The notes under the pieces: generated by a model
What the model saw: only the letters and a program-made list of their open reading frames with translations
What the model was told of the DNA's origin: nothing
The model's database searches: none
Translations under genes and position numbers: made by a program
Shown here: positions 1 to 13,504 of the stretch, one piece after another
Position numbering within the stretch: the first letter of the stretch is position 1
Layout: each line of letters opens with the position of its first letter
NCBI GenBank assembly: GCA_964007475.1
Contig: OZ023274.1
Span: forward strand, 92,651,213 to 92,715,212
Origin: Hybos culiciformis
Taxonomy: Eukaryota > Arthropoda > Insecta > Diptera > Hybotidae
Direction of reading: 5' to 3'
DNA: 64,000 bases

Positions 1-370
1 GGTGGCATTTTCGCTTTTTCTAAATTCGACGAAAAAAAATTCGGTTCAAATTTTGGAATTTTGGCCTAATCTAAAAGAAAATTGTTTTCACATAATTTTG
101 AAGAGCACAAATTCTAGTTTTTTGTAGCACAAATAGGCACAAATTAAGCACTAAATAATAGCGTCTTTATTTTTTTGGAAATTCGAATCCGGCCAGAGAT
201 ACCACTTTGACCCATGTTCGAAATTCGAAAATCAAAGTTTCTCAAAAAAGCGAGCACAAATTCTAGTTTTTATGGCACTAATAGTCACAAATTAAGCACT
301 AAATGCTCAATAATTGTGACATCAATTACCAAGAATTGTCCGGCTGAAGAGCCCCCACCTAAAAAAATAT
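1..370. repeat. Repeat fragment with internal direct duplication
   Basis: Two imperfect direct copies of a roughly 57-bp block starting GAGCACAAATTCTAG lie at about 112-171 and 253-309. Each continues into GCACAAATTAAGCACTAAAT. The stretch is less AT-rich than what follows and ends near CCGGCTGAAGAGCCCCCACC. It looks like the end of a dispersed element cut off by the window edge. The short open frame here (214-405) runs through the duplication and is not credible as a gene. Confidence 0.5.
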
Positions 371-1030
371 ATATATTTTTTATGGATGCAGAAAAATTTC
401 TTTGATATGAAAATATTTCACTATTCGTTAAGTTTTATAGTATTTTTAATAAGAAAAATCTGCTTGTTTATAATTTATGATTTTATTATATTTTTCATTG
501 AAATTAATTTTACAATTTGTGTACTATTTTAATTTTCATAAGTTGTTATTTAAAAAACAAACATTCACATAAATTACAAGAATTTCTGTTAAAATAATAA
601 AAGCCTGCATGTGTGTATAGTTTGATTGATATTAGTTGAAAATATTTATTCTTTGGAACAGGAATGTTGACTTTTTAAAAATTCTAGTTGGATTATTTTT
701 ATTAATCTATACTATTAGACCTATCAAATTCACTTTAAAAGTTTGGCGAAAGTAAAGATTATAAGAAAAAAATTTAAAGTTATAAATGGTTGTGGTAAAT
801 GGAATCTTTATTATTATTATTCTTATACGTAAAATTTCTTTAGTTTTCTTTGTTAATTAAAACATAAAATTATGCATAAAAAAATTATTGATATCAAAAT
901 TCAAAAATTAAGCTTATTTATGTCACCTAATTCCAAAAAAAGTCTTAACACAATGATTTTTGTTTTTGAAAAAGATAATGCTAAAAATATAAATTATTAC
1001 GATAATAAACAGGCATAATTATAAGTAGTA
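371..1030. other. AT-rich spacer, nothing recognised
   Basis: Low-complexity A/T runs on both strands. I see no open frame of note, no splice-flanked coding island and no inverted repeat until the palindromic element that starts at 1031. Confidence 0.6.
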
Positions 1031-1245
1031 TCATTGATTAAGAATACATAGATTCTAAGCTTCATACAACATTATTTTTGGTATTTTCATGTGAATGTGT
1101 TAGTAAAACAAAATAAAATACGTGATAATTATAAATATATGAAAAGAATTGCATTTAGTTTTACTAACACATTCACATAAAAATACCAAAAAAGGCTGAA
1201 AAAATGTTGTATGAAGCTAAGAATCTATGTATTCTTAATCAATGG
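1031..1245. mobile_element. Palindromic MITE, copy 1 (TA-flanked)
   Basis: Long terminal inverted repeats: the left arm TCATTGATTAAGAATACATA matches the reverse complement of the right end (TATGTATTCTTAATCAATGG). Pairing extends through CTTCATACAACATT and the motif GTTTTACTAACACATTCAC. TA dinucleotides flank both ends (1029-1030 and 1246-1247), as for Tc1/mariner-type insertions. A second copy is at 31206-31426. No coding capacity. Confidence 0.8.
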
Positions 1246-4200
1246 TAGTATGTATTAAATATCACGCAAAGCTTCCAAAATATACAAAAAAAATACTTAA
1301 TTTACATTTTTTATTTAAGGACATATAATAGTAAACACCTTTGACAAGTATATGACTCATCGTTTATGTATAATGTTCAAATTTGGTTTTTCATGTTAAA
1401 AATAAAATGTAAAAGATAAAACATTTTATTTTGAATTGTTGTGGTTTTAACATAATTTATATTAAATATATATACAAACATTTACATTACATAGTAGTGT
1501 AAAAGTTGCTGTTATAAACATACAATTTTTCATTTTATACAATTTCTTCCGTGAAATAAGTTTTAATTCAAAACAAAATTCATTTATTTACGACAGTTAT
1601 TGTTATTGTTATGGTTTTAGGTTTTTAAAATTACTTTTATTAATATTTCAGTTTGATTATGGTGAAAGTGGATCATTATTTCAAAGAATTAAAATCACAG
1701 GTTTTTTAAAAGGTTTCTTTTTTCAAAAGATCTAGTTTTGAAATTTGAATTTAGCTAGATGGACCCAAGTGGAAAGTATATGAAAGAAATGTACCACAAA
1801 AAAATAATAAAAAAATTCCAAATTAATAATTAATATTTTTCATTCAAATTAAAAAATAGATTTAATTTTATTGCAAATGTTATGTGGATTTTATTGCTGA
1901 GTTTAATATTCTATATTGCATTCCATCTAGAATATTTGAGTAATTTGGGGTTTACGTACTAAGGCAAGTTCTTAAACAAGAGTCCAATTGTAATATTCCT
2001 GTAAATAAGTAGAGACGAAAAATTTACTTTTGTATATTTTTTAACTAAAAGTTAATCTTAAGAAATATAAATAGCTATATATAAAATTTTTAATATCCTA
2101 GTAAGATATCCACTACTTGTATATACAAAATCATATGAAATTATTAAAAATAAAAGCATGTCACATGTAGTGTAAGAAAATTTACATAACATAAAATGTG
2201 TCCCTGCTGATTCATCTTATATATTAAGGTACTCAATACAAATTTTTTGTTTATTTATTTAGTTCAAAACGAACCTTGAATAAAAATATGTAAGTGGTGT
2301 ATTAAGCAGTTTTTAGCTCTGCCAAAAATGAAGAAAGTAAAATGATAACAATGGGGGAATATTATTCTGATGGAGTTTAAAAAAAAATTTGGGATAAATA
2401 TAAAGTGTATACAGAAGAGGTTTATAGTTGAAATAGAAAGTTTTTTTATATGTGTTGTGTATGTTGTGTATGTTTCTATATAAAATATCCTTAATAATTT
2501 ATTACCAGGCAAAAAGGGAAAATCTTCAACATGATGATATGCATTCGATATGTTATTATATTATTAAATGGAAGGAAAATATAAATACAACACTTGGGGA
2601 GAAACTTTAATATATTTACACACTGAAAGAATTCGACTAAAATATGGTGGTCGAAATTAGTGTTATCGTTCACCAATGGATATTGTTTGAAAATGCATAC
2701 CTAATAGGAAGGAGCATAAAACATCAAATTGCATAAAAATGATAAAATTAAAGAGATTCACTGTATAGGAATGAATGAAATTTTTGTTATTTTTTCAAAT
2801 ACATTTATTTATCATTTTTATTTCGATTTTGCGCAACATAACATATATGCCGCTTTTGTTTATATTTTTTATACATATTTTAATATGAATAAAATTATTC
2901 TATCTTTATTTTATTTATTTTTCAAATTCATTTCTTTTTCATTTTAAGTTTTCTCAAACGTTGAATACGTTCAAATTGTATTTTTTTTAGTAATTCGTAT
3001 AATATTTGTAAATCTATGCTAATTTTAATTAAATGTTCGTCCGGCAGTCCGTCGTTCACTAAATAGGCAATTTTGGATTTCTTGGACTCTTGGACTTTTG
3101 GATTTCGATAAAAAATCTTATATTTGTGGATGGTTTATGAATTAATTATTGGTATATGTATATGGCATTTAAGTCATCTAAAAAATATGTACAATACACA
3201 ATCACATAAGTGCCAAACATCAAGGAATTTATCGCATTTGCGAAATAAACCTAATTAGCTTTGAAATGAAACTATGCATATAAAGCCTGCAAATATTGTC
3301 AACAATTTTCTTGTGGTAGGGTAAAAAACTAATTCTAAACAATGTGTTGTCCAAACAATTGGAATAATAATAAGATTAAATGCATTCCCTAATAAAATGA
3401 AATATGAAAGGACATGAATACATATAAAATTTAGGTCAACATATAATTGCCATTTATCTGATTCAAAAATACAATTTTTACTTTATGTAGATATTAATAC
3501 ATTAATAAATCAAAGTTGATATTTTTTGTTTGTTTTATGTATTACATAAATAAATGGAATTAACAGATTCATTAATAAACCAACATAGTAAATAAAAAAA
3601 AAAATAAATTAAGATGTTTTATTAAAAAAAATTAAAAATTTAATGACACAATAATAATGTTACAAAAAATTTAATTAAATGGGAATAATTATTTAAATAT
3701 ATGTTTCATCTAAAAAAGAATATATATATAGTACAAAAATTTAAATATCCATCAAAAACAGTACTGCGCACTTATTGTTCAGTAAACGCAAAACGTAAGT
3801 AAATCTGTTAACCGAAGTGAAAAAAAATTACATATACATATATGCACATTTATAAAAATTTAAATTATTTACATTCGTTTCGATTTTATTATAAACTTTT
3901 TCAGGCAGGCCGGCATTAACTCTTCTGTAAAAAATAATATAGTTTTGTTATTTCGGTAAAAATTTAATTTTCTCTATTTATCAGTCATCATTAATTTAAT
4001 ATTATTTATATTTTTGTAGAAAGAATTCATAGAAGTTAATTTTCAATTTCTAAACCTTCTTCAATAATCAAAAAGAACTGAAAGTCGAATATATAAATTT
4101 TAAAAAAAATTTATTAAAAAAAAAATTAGTATCTTTAATATGCTTTAATTTGAACTACTTTCGTTTTTCAAACCTACCAATCGAAGATTTAGCCTCACAT

Positions 4201-4671
4201 CATACGACTGTTTAAAATAAATTATTTATTATGGCATATATAATAATTAATTTTAAAAATCTAAAATAAATTAGAAATTAAAACAAATTCGTAATTAGTG
4301 TGTTGCAATTAGCATTTAAATTTAATGAACCATGTTGGTCATCACATTTCAACTATTTACATTAAATGTCATTATTTTAAAACTATTTATGCGTTATATG
4401 TTTAAATGATTATTCATAAAAAGGACGAAATATGTAAAAATAATTGCTTACAAAAACATTATATACACTAGAAGAAAATGTAAGCGAAATACAAAGGAAC
4501 CTGTAAGCTTTGTATATTCAAGCAGATAATTATTTCAAATTACTTCATTACCATTTTTAATTTTTTTTTAAATTTGAAGACATTACAATTATTTTTTTTT
4601 TTTTGTTGACGACAGAAAATTACGTAAGGATTCCAGGATTATGTAACCGCAGTAAAAAAGTCAAATCATTT
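1246..4671. other. AT-rich non-coding stretch
   Basis: About 3.4 kb of A/T-rich sequence. The few open frames of 60-85 codons are dominated by Phe, Ile, Lys and Asn codons produced by base composition, and none has a splice-flanked or compositionally distinct core. A small GT-rich patch at about 2449-2476 (TGTGTTGTGTATGTTGTGTA) is the only simple repeat noticed. Confidence 0.5.
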
Positions 4672-5477
4672 AAATAAAATAAATATTTTTTTTATATTGT
4701 AAAGAGCGTTCTGCATTAAAATAGAAACTTTTTTTTTGAAAATTATAATAAAAATAAAAAACAAATTATGAAAAATTTTATGTCCTAAAATGTTTAATAT
4801 TTTGTTGTTATCAAAAAAAAATATAAACTGATAATTACTAAGTGGATTATTTGATACAAATGAAATAAATATGAAATTGATATTGTATTAATGTAAAATA
4901 AAAATATTAATTACAACTTTTTATAACCTCATAATGATTCTCAAAACAAAAAGGATTTATTTTTTCTGTATAAGCTATTTATTTATTATTATTTTGTAAA
5001 TTTATTAATTATACACAATGTTAAACTTGGTGTTTGGAAGCATTTCTTTTTTCTTTCATTTCTTTAGCATGAAACTATTACGAAATTTAATTTCGTTCTT
5101 CGAGTCACTTCAGACAACAATTGCTGCAAATAAAACTTATTTAGAGGTATCTGGCTTAAAAATACTTGCCAAACAGAGCAATCAAGCTGGGCGGTATCAG
5201 TTATCTTTATCTTAAATAATCATTTTATGTAATTTAATTTGATAAATCGTTCTTATCGACTGGCATTTAAGTGTAGATCTTAATATTAGGTCCTTTTTAT
5301 CGAACCCATAATTTCTTGGGTCATTTTTCACCATGAAAAATAATTTATCTTTTTTTTTTTTGCGAAAATTCATAACGAAAAATCGCCCAAAAAATGTAAA
5401 ATAAAAAATTGCCCAATTGGCCTTTTTTTCGCCGCCTTGAATTAATTAAATTTTTTTTTGCGGCTCTATGAAATATG
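4672..5477 (+). repeat. Dispersed repeat A, copy 1
   Basis: Nearly identical to 21239-22872 once the insertion in that copy is ignored. Shared landmarks are TCTGCATTAAAATAGA near the start, ATTATACACAATGTTAAAC in the middle and GCGGCTCTATGAAATATG at the end. Both copies contain a 65-codon open frame (here 5018-5215, ending RYQLSLS). Differences between the copies inside that frame are mostly amino-acid changing (for example E/K, Q/L, A/G), which argues against a constrained protein. It may be the tail of a decayed transposase. Unclassified. Confidence 0.75.
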
Positions 5478-5478
5478 T

Positions 5479-8060
5479 ATACCTCAAATTTACGTGTTTG
5501 TTAAAGAAAAGTTATATTTTGAAATGAAAGAATATTAAGTAAAAAAATATACCAACATTATGTATAAATATATAAGTTATACTTTTAACTTTATATATTA
5601 ATCTAAACCCTTAACATTTTATTTAGAATTTATCATTTTGTTTTATGTCTGGCAATAAATAGTATGTATTTCCACAATTCATCAAAAGATTTTAATTCAT
5701 TTTCGAAGAATTGTGGAAAAAACATATTCAAATTATAACGAAATTCTGTTTGAGAGAAAATTTGAGTTTATTCAAATTACGGAGTATGTTGTATTTATTA
5801 TCCGTTTATTCTTTAATCTTTTAATGTTTTTTATATTTATGTTGGCAATTAATTTTTATTTACAAATTCCAGGTTTATTCAATCTAGTTAAATTTAAGGA
5901 TTTAATCATTTTTGTTTGTAAATCACGTAAAGTGATCTAACATTTCAAAAAAAAATTATGTTTATTTTTATTTTCTTAGTAAAACTATGTTGGCCTGTGC
6001 GATTAAACATTTAGTGTTATGTGTTAATATTTTATAATTATGTAAAATATATAAATTCAAATAAATAATTAGTTTTTTTTTAAGTTAGAATCAGTAATAA
6101 TTTAATTTAATATAATAACAAAATTACATAAAACAAAACTATTATTTTTTATTTATTTTATAATTTTTTATTATTATAAATAAACAATGTAAATTCAAAT
6201 TCACTCTAAAATTAGTTTATTGAAATTAATTAATTATATTTTCCTATATTTTATTTATTACTGTAATATATATTAATATATATTCCTTCTATATAATATT
6301 TTCCTGACATTACTGACATTTTGTTCGTATTAATTTTGATAAAACATTTTACAACATAAAATATCTCAATTCCAATATTAGGAAATGAAAATATAGCATA
6401 GTGATTAAATTACTTAGATTTACGAAAAGAATAAACTTAGAAAAAGCATATTGAGAGTTGTTAAAGAAAATAAATAATAATAATAATAATAAAGAAAAAT
6501 TATTTTTGAAAATATAATAAATTTTTGCACCTAAAATAATTCCACATATCTATTTACAAAATAATTATCGAACATAATATCTTTATTTGTTTTAACATTT
6601 TTCAAAAAAAAAAAACAATTCTTAACAATAAATTGACTTTAGAAAACAAAAAAGTTAATAAAATATTGACATTTTTATAAAAAATGTATACATAGTTGTG
6701 TATGTAGAATAAACCAACATAAAAATTTATAAAATGTATGAAAAAAAAAAAACAAATAAAAGAGTCAGAAAAAACTTTTTCCATTAAAAAAAACTGAAAT
6801 GATTGATTGAAATTGGACAAAAATTTATCGATATAACATAATAATTTAAAACAAATTATCATTATTTCATTTTGAAAATATTGTTATTATCCTGAAAATA
6901 AGATTTTCAGACGCTAGGCTTAAGAATATAACTGGTCATATATTTTCTTTCTTTTTTTACACAAATTATTATAAATTAAAAAAAAAAAATTAAGAATCTT
7001 AACATTGAATTTCATATAAATTTTTTTAATTTTTACATTTATTCTCTAAGCTGAAGAATTTTTCTAATTATTGACAAAAAAGAAGAAAGTTATGGTCAAA
7101 AATTAAAAAATTATATGGTTCGAATTAAAACTAAAGATCCTTTCTTAAACTACATATTAAGATCTTAATAATTTTGCAACCTACTTCGAAACATAAAAAT
7201 ATATTCAAAGTGTTCCCTAGCTAAAACTGAATAGATAATAAAAATTAAATTTTTAATATTTTTTAATTTAATTGAAATCAAATTTGATTTCAAATTTATG
7301 GAATCAAACTTTTATTTAAATGAAAACTAACGCAAGTATTAAATTTATAATATATGTTATATATAAGTTTTAATTTATTTAAAAAAAAAACTATGTTTTC
7401 AAATTATTTTTTGTTTTCAAACATTGAAATACCTTTGTTAAAATTAAATAAGAAAATTTTGAAATACATATCAAAAACATATGTAAAACTTTAAATTATT
7501 TTTACAAAATTTGTATGTAAAATAATTTCTAGTATTTATTTTATTGAACAATATTTTTTGTTGCCAAACATAGGGTTAGTAATTAATTTATTAAATCTAT
7601 TTGAAATTCGAAAAGTTTCTAATTTATTTTAATTTTTTTAATTATGTACACATAACATATTTGTTTAATCTATTTAGTTTGTTATTTTGTTTTATTGTTG
7701 GTTTTTTTTTAATGGAAAGTAAATTTATTGTAATAGTTGAACAAAGTTTCATTCTTAAAATTTAATTTTAATTCATATACGGAAATAAAGGATATTATAA
7801 TTATAAGTTGCTGTCAATGTATGGTAATAAAGTTTTGTTTTTTAATTAAACATAACATAAATGAATAATTTTTAAAAATTAAATAATTTATGTACATTGA
7901 AAAACAGGCTTAAATCAACTTATAATTAAGTAATTAAACTATTTATTTTTTCGAGAAGAAAATCTTAATGAAATTTAAAAATTGAACATATATGTAAATA
8001 AAATCTGCAAAGAATAGCGAACGTATAAGTTTTTCGATTGAATTCGCCGTGGTAAAAAAA
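5479..8060. repeat. Dispersed repeat B, long form (about 2.6 kb)
   Basis: The left 235 bp (from TACCTCAAATTTACGTG to AAGAATTG near 5713) and the right 240 bp (7822 to about 8060, ending GAATTCGCCGTGGTAA) also occur side by side at 32317-32856. The 2.1 kb between them here is absent there. The simplest reading is an element with an internally deleted derivative elsewhere. The interior (5714-7821) is AT-rich and has no protein relic I recognise. It contains an (ATA)n run at about 6470-6492. Confidence 0.65.
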
Positions 8061-9304
8061 AATCATTTTTGTAGAATTCGGTTCAACAATTTAACATAAC
8101 AAACTTAACCTTAAAATTTTGTTTTGTGAACTACATATATGTAAAATAATAACCATACATTTTCAGGGAAATGCTATATTTATTTATCATTGTTATCACC
8201 TACATATTAAATATATTTTATATTTATGATAACTTAACTTATTGATTCATTCACAAATTGTTGCTAATTAAGATATTTTTCTTAAAAATATATTTTTAAA
8301 AAATCGGAAAATTTTGATTAAATATTTTCCCTGTATTGAACATTGTAATTTGTAAAGTAAACACATTTATATATGTTATATATTTATTTGTAATTGAAGG
8401 AAAATAAAGCTGAGAAATTTTATTAAAAAAAAATTGCTTACTCAACAAACACTTGTTCTATTACAAAAAAAAAATTATATCAATTTTATGATTCATTAAA
8501 TCTCTATTTATTTCCAAACATAAACGAATTATTTAAGCAAACTTAAAGGGATGGAAATAAAAGTTGGCAGTAATAAAAAATAATTCGCTTGAATTTTCTT
8601 GGAATATCCTTTTTAAGAATTTCAGATTTGCAGAAAATAACCTTTAATTTGGATATTAGATTAATTGAACATTCCTAAGGATCTGATAATGCGGTTATAC
8701 TTAAGCTCTTTCATGAATGTTTTGGCACAGAGAAAGTGCACTGTGGATATAAATATAGTTCTAAAACATCACAAAAATTATTCAAGGACGAAGGAGAAAT
8801 GGAAAGAAATTTCAGTCGTATTATCTGAATTATACTTCAGCATTTTGATTGAATTTGCCTTGAAATTTTGAATATAATAATGATAATCATTTACTGTCAT
8901 CGTTTAGACTTTTTCACATTAAGAATTAGACATATTTTTTGAGGATTTGAGAATGCTAAATTCAATTTGTATCTAATTGAAGCCTTAAATTTAAGAATAT
9001 ATTATAAAAAGATATAACTATTATATTTTTAAAATATTAAAGCATTAAAATATTGAAATTTTGTTTTTAATGTTCTACGGATACTTTACATGTTTTTGTA
9101 AAAAAAAAAGGTGCTGAGACCATATGATTGAACAAAAGTTTCTAAACATGTGTTTCCTTAATTTATTATTATTCCTTGATAACCATTAATACACAAAATT
9201 ATTATAGAAACTTACTGAATTGAAAATAATGATAAAATGAACATTGACATAACATAATCCTATTAGATTTATACTATATATTTAAATTATAGAATTATAT
9301 ATTG
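8061..9304. other. AT-rich spacer before minisatellite
   Basis: No gene found. The 68-codon open frame at 8665-8871 does not begin with ATG in the genomic sequence and has no recognisable family. I treat it as chance. Confidence 0.5.
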
Positions 9305-9588
9305 TATTTTGGTTCTGCACAACTGGTATGTTTCTGCACAACTGGTATTTTGGTTCTGTACAACTGGTATGCGTCTGCAGAACTGGTATTTTGGTTCTGC
9401 ACAACTGGTATGCTTCTGCACAACTGGTATGCTTCTGCACAACTGGTATTTTGGTTCTGCACAGCTGGTATGCTTCTGCACAACTGGTATTTTGGTTCTG
9501 CATAACTGGTATGCTTCTGCACAACTGGTATTTTGGTTCTGCACAACTGGTATGCGTCTGCACAACTGATATTTTGGTTCTGCACAAT
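9305..9588. repeat. Minisatellite, 22/19-bp alternating units, copy 1
   Basis: Fourteen head-to-tail units. Long units (22 bp, TATTTTGGTTCTGCACAACT plus GG) mostly alternate with short units (19 bp, TATGCTTCTGCACAACTGG), with one short-short doublet near 9410-9447. Variation is limited to single bases such as GCGTCT or CAGAAC. All six frames stay open through the array only because the unit lacks stop codons; the period rotates the frame. The same array type is at 33414-33870. Confidence 0.95.
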
Positions 9589-10566
9589 AAACTGCAATAA
9601 ACAATCTAAACAATCTTTTACGAATTTACGCATAAGTTTATTCTTCCACTTCTACAAATTTTTTATGATTGAATGTATACTAGTTTTACTGTTACATTTG
9701 TTTTTATAACATAAACGTATGAATATTATCTAGTTTCCTTTATCAAAAATTTTTGTTGTGTTCAAACAAAGTTTTAAATAACGCAATATTAAATCTATCG
9801 TTTTAAAAAAAAATGGATTTATTTCAAGAAATGAATAAGAGAATGAATGTTCACTAAAAATTGAATTTGTCAACTTTTTCCTGTTGAGAAAAGTTTTATA
9901 CACAATAAAGCTAACATAATATCATTAATGAAAATTTGTCCACTTTATAAGTTACTATATATTTTTTGAAATTTTATAAATGTACAAAAGCGTTCATATT
10001 TTTTTTTTATTTTTAAATGTACTGTACATTTATTTTTCCTTTTTAATCTTTCGTGATCTTTTGTCATTAACTAAAATAATTGTTTCAACCTTTCATTGAA
10101 CTATTTAACATCTTTCTGCATTAAATGGAAAAGCTATAATACACTCTTTACGCTATAATTCCCATACTGCATTTCCGAAAGTATATTGAATAAATTAAAT
10201 AAAAAAAACCGATTAAAAAACTGTAGGATTAATATTTTTGTCGCAATTTTATTTTGTACATCGGAAAATTTTTTTAAAATATATAAAATCGAAATAGCAA
10301 TAATAAACCGGGGTCGCGAAATGGGATCGCGTCACTTAAATTTCCCATTTTGTTATTCCTTTTTTGTGATTTTTTTTTTTTGCGATATTAAATTTTATTC
10401 AAAGTAATTTCAAAATTTGTATCTTTTTATTCTCGTAATCCAAAATGGGTAGCAGGGTGTATTCGGGTACCTTTATTGTTATTAAATACCAATCTGTGTT
10501 ATATTAAACTTTAGTATTAAAATATTAAATTTTTTTTTTTGTCCTTACAAATTAGAAACAACGTAT
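9589..10566. other. AT-rich spacer
   Basis: No gene recognised. A slightly less AT-rich patch around 10305-10345 (GGGGTCGCGAAATGGGATCG) falls within a chance open frame with no family resemblance. Confidence 0.5.
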
Positions 10567-10712
10567 TTTTTATTTTAATAATTTTAAATTACTTTCATTC
10601 TTTCATAGTTTTATTTTTATTCTGTTGAACTTAAAGATAAACTTTTACGTCTTAATTTTATCTAGGTGAATGTATCTTAATTTTTGCCTTATCATTTCCT
10701 TGAAACTTTTGA
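10567..10712. repeat. Dispersed repeat C, copy 1
   Basis: About 145 bp shared with 33909-34048. Common blocks include TTTTATCTAGGTGAATGTAT and CCTTATCATTTCCTTG. In the other copy it lies about 40 bp from the end of the second minisatellite; here it lies about 1 kb from the end of the first. The array and repeat C may therefore be parts of one dispersed unit. Confidence 0.65.
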
Positions 10713-13081
10713 CTGGAATTTTTCATTGCGGTGTCGATTCATATCAAGATTCATCACCAATTTGATTTTGTTTTTTATATAAAAGTCTAAAGAATAGGAT
10801 GAATTGCAGTGATTCAATGTGGGAAATAAAATTGGAATGATGATAATTCAAATTTTAAGTAGAAAACCAAATTCTACGAGTTTTCTTTGAAATTGTTGTC
10901 ATTATTAAAACCAATTATTTTAAAAAGTTCCACCGTAATTCATCATAAAATCACTTAACATAGGGATTACATGGATTACATAACAAAAAAACAAACATAG
11001 GGATTACATATACTTCATAATATACACTTATTATGTTATGCATACATATCTGCATTTATACCATTTACGATATAACAATTTAATGGTTTCGATTGTAAAC
11101 ACACATTTCTCACTTTTATATAAATTCAAGTTTCGAAACCTGAATTCTCTTAAACTAATTGGAATCATTAAAACTTAAATTTCCGTCGTTAATTTATTAT
11201 ATCTAATTATGTAACGTGAAAAAATGTCTAAGATTCTAATCTTTTATAGAATTCAGATTGATAAGATTGATCAAATGAACTTTATCGAAGGTTTGTAACA
11301 TAAATATGTAAACCGTGACAAGCTTACATTCTAGAATCGAAAATAAAATCACCCAATTTTTTATGTTATGTTAATGCGAGTAGAGAGACGAAGAGGTAAT
11401 CATTGTAAAGCTGAATAACTCTGTTCTGATAGGAATTGATAATTTTAGAATTGGCAGAGATACTAAATAAACTTTCTGCCATTAATTTTTTTCTGTATAT
11501 CTATAGAAAAATGCATAAAATTTATAAATCAATACTACACTTATACCTTGGGTTGCGATGTTAAAAATAGAAATACATTTTACATTTAATAACTCTTAAA
11601 TTTAAATAAACCACAATTTCCTTTATAATTTATTTTAATATGAAAAACACAGGTAAAAACAATAAACATAGATTTTGGTTAGGGACGTCATTAATGTAAA
11701 ATAATTTTAATTAAATTTTTATGTGTACCATGCTTCTCTTCATGCATTTAATATACTTATTATTAGAATTATTTATATTTTTGAAAGATAAATTTTATAT
11801 TATACACATATATATGTTTTAATATATTGTACATATGTTTCCAACCTGTTTGTCAGTCGCTCTTATACAAATAAAAAAGATTTTATATTTTTTGTTTGAT
11901 TTGGTTTATAATAATGTGGCACTGAAAAAAACCAAAAATTGTTTTAATTTACTGTCAGTCTGTCCGTTCGTCTGTCTCCATCAAAATGTATGTAACTATT
12001 AAACAAAAATATGCGCAATCTTGTTCATTTTCCTTTCTCTAAAAAGCGTTGTAAAATAATCATAAAATCTTTTTGTCAATAATGAAGGTAATGTAAATAA
12101 CTTACTACGGCTAATAAGATGGTAATCTTTTATTTATTATTAAATTGTAAAAAAGTCAATTATTTTAAAAATTGCTGGAATGATTCGATCTATGTCATTT
12201 TCTCATAAGCTTTAGAATTTTGTTTTTACGCATATTTTAAGTATAATTTCAATTTTTTCTATCGTTGTTTATTTCTAAAGTTCGATTGTTTGAACCTAAA
12301 GCATAAATTCAATATTCAATTTTATAATTTTTACAAATGCACTTTTTACATTTTAAAGGAAACATGTCAATAAAATGCTCTACTCTATTTTACAGAATTA
12401 AATATTAAGTTAAAACATTCAACAGAAAATAAAAAAAAGGTTCATAAAATGGAAGCTAAAATGAAAATCAAGTTAAATTCATGGTGATGCATTTTCAATA
12501 TTCAAGAGATCAACTAATTATAAAAAAAATAATAACGCAGACACTAAAATTGGAATAAAATCAACTCAATGCATTTTTTTTTTTTCTCTTTATTGATTAT
12601 TTTAATTTTATTTTTATCAATATTTTTTCAGGAAATCTACATAAAAAGCAATATCCTATAGAAAAGGAAACATAATTATGATTTTTTTTTTATTTTATTG
12701 TAAAGTTTATGTAAATTATGTTTTTAAGTTTTTTATATCGAATTAGTTGTTTGAAAATTTGTTTAATTATTAGTTCTAGGAATTGTAGGAACATTTCCCT
12801 CATCAACGTAATAAATCACGATTATAATCAAGAAATTTGAAATATTTATATTTGCTAAAGCAAACCTATACACTTTTTGTGTTCCCTTATTTTTTCACAT
12901 TTTGAATAAAGGAGTTTTAATTGCGTTCTTTATATAAAATTAATTAATTAATAATTCAATTGCGCTTGCACTTTACAAGATTGATATTAAATATTAAAAT
13001 TTTTTAAATAAAAAATAGATTCAATCACTTTTTTCTCATTTTTATGAATTCAGTTTGACAACAGTACAAAAGTTCTCTAAT
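10713..13081. other. AT-rich non-coding stretch
   Basis: No coding region or RNA gene seen. A short direct duplication of CATAGGGATTACAT occurs near 10959 and 10996. Confidence 0.5.
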
Positions 13082-13504
13082 GATATACTTACAAGGGTCG
13101 GCAACATACGGCCCGCGGGCCAGATACGGCCCATTCGGTGTTCTTTTTTGGCCCTCCAAGATTTTTATTGTCGCCTGGTTATTCGGCCTGATTTATTCTT
13201 CTAGGCCTTTTTATAATTTTTTACAGCAAAAAAAATTAAAACTATCAAAAATTCCATTCAGAACCTCATATTTATATAATTCAGCTTTTCAAAAAATTCT
13301 ATTACTATACAACTTTTTGCATTATTCAATAAATGTTACATTAAAAATATTGTTTACTGCTAAATATTGATCGCCAAATTTTCTGAAGGGCTGCTACGCA
13401 TTACGAATTGTAAATTAAGTAAATGAAAGAATTAATCCCACAAAAAAATTGAAAAATCTGCATCTGGCCCAGTTGATGAAAGTCTTGCCGACGCTTGATA
13501 TACT
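13082..13504. mobile_element. hAT-type MITE (internally deleted)
   Basis: The left end reads CAAGGGTCGGCAACATACGG followed by CCCGCGGGCC, the GC-rich start typical of hAT elements of this type. The right end is its imperfect inverse (TTGCCGACGCTTG). GATATACT occurs at 13082-13089 and again at 13497-13504, giving an 8-bp target duplication as expected for hAT. The roughly 400-bp interior has no transposase. The 96-codon open frame through the left end is fortuitous. Confidence 0.75.

Noticed and set aside
8665..8871. 68-codon frame
   Set aside because: No ATG at the stated start, no family resemblance, no splice or composition support.
9282..9633. Six open frames over the first minisatellite
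   Set aside because: Same cause as the second array; no start context, splice sites or independent protein signal.
13080..13370. 96-codon frame beginning in GC-rich sequence
   Set aside because: It reads through the terminus of a hAT MITE; the GC-rich part is the transposon end, not coding.
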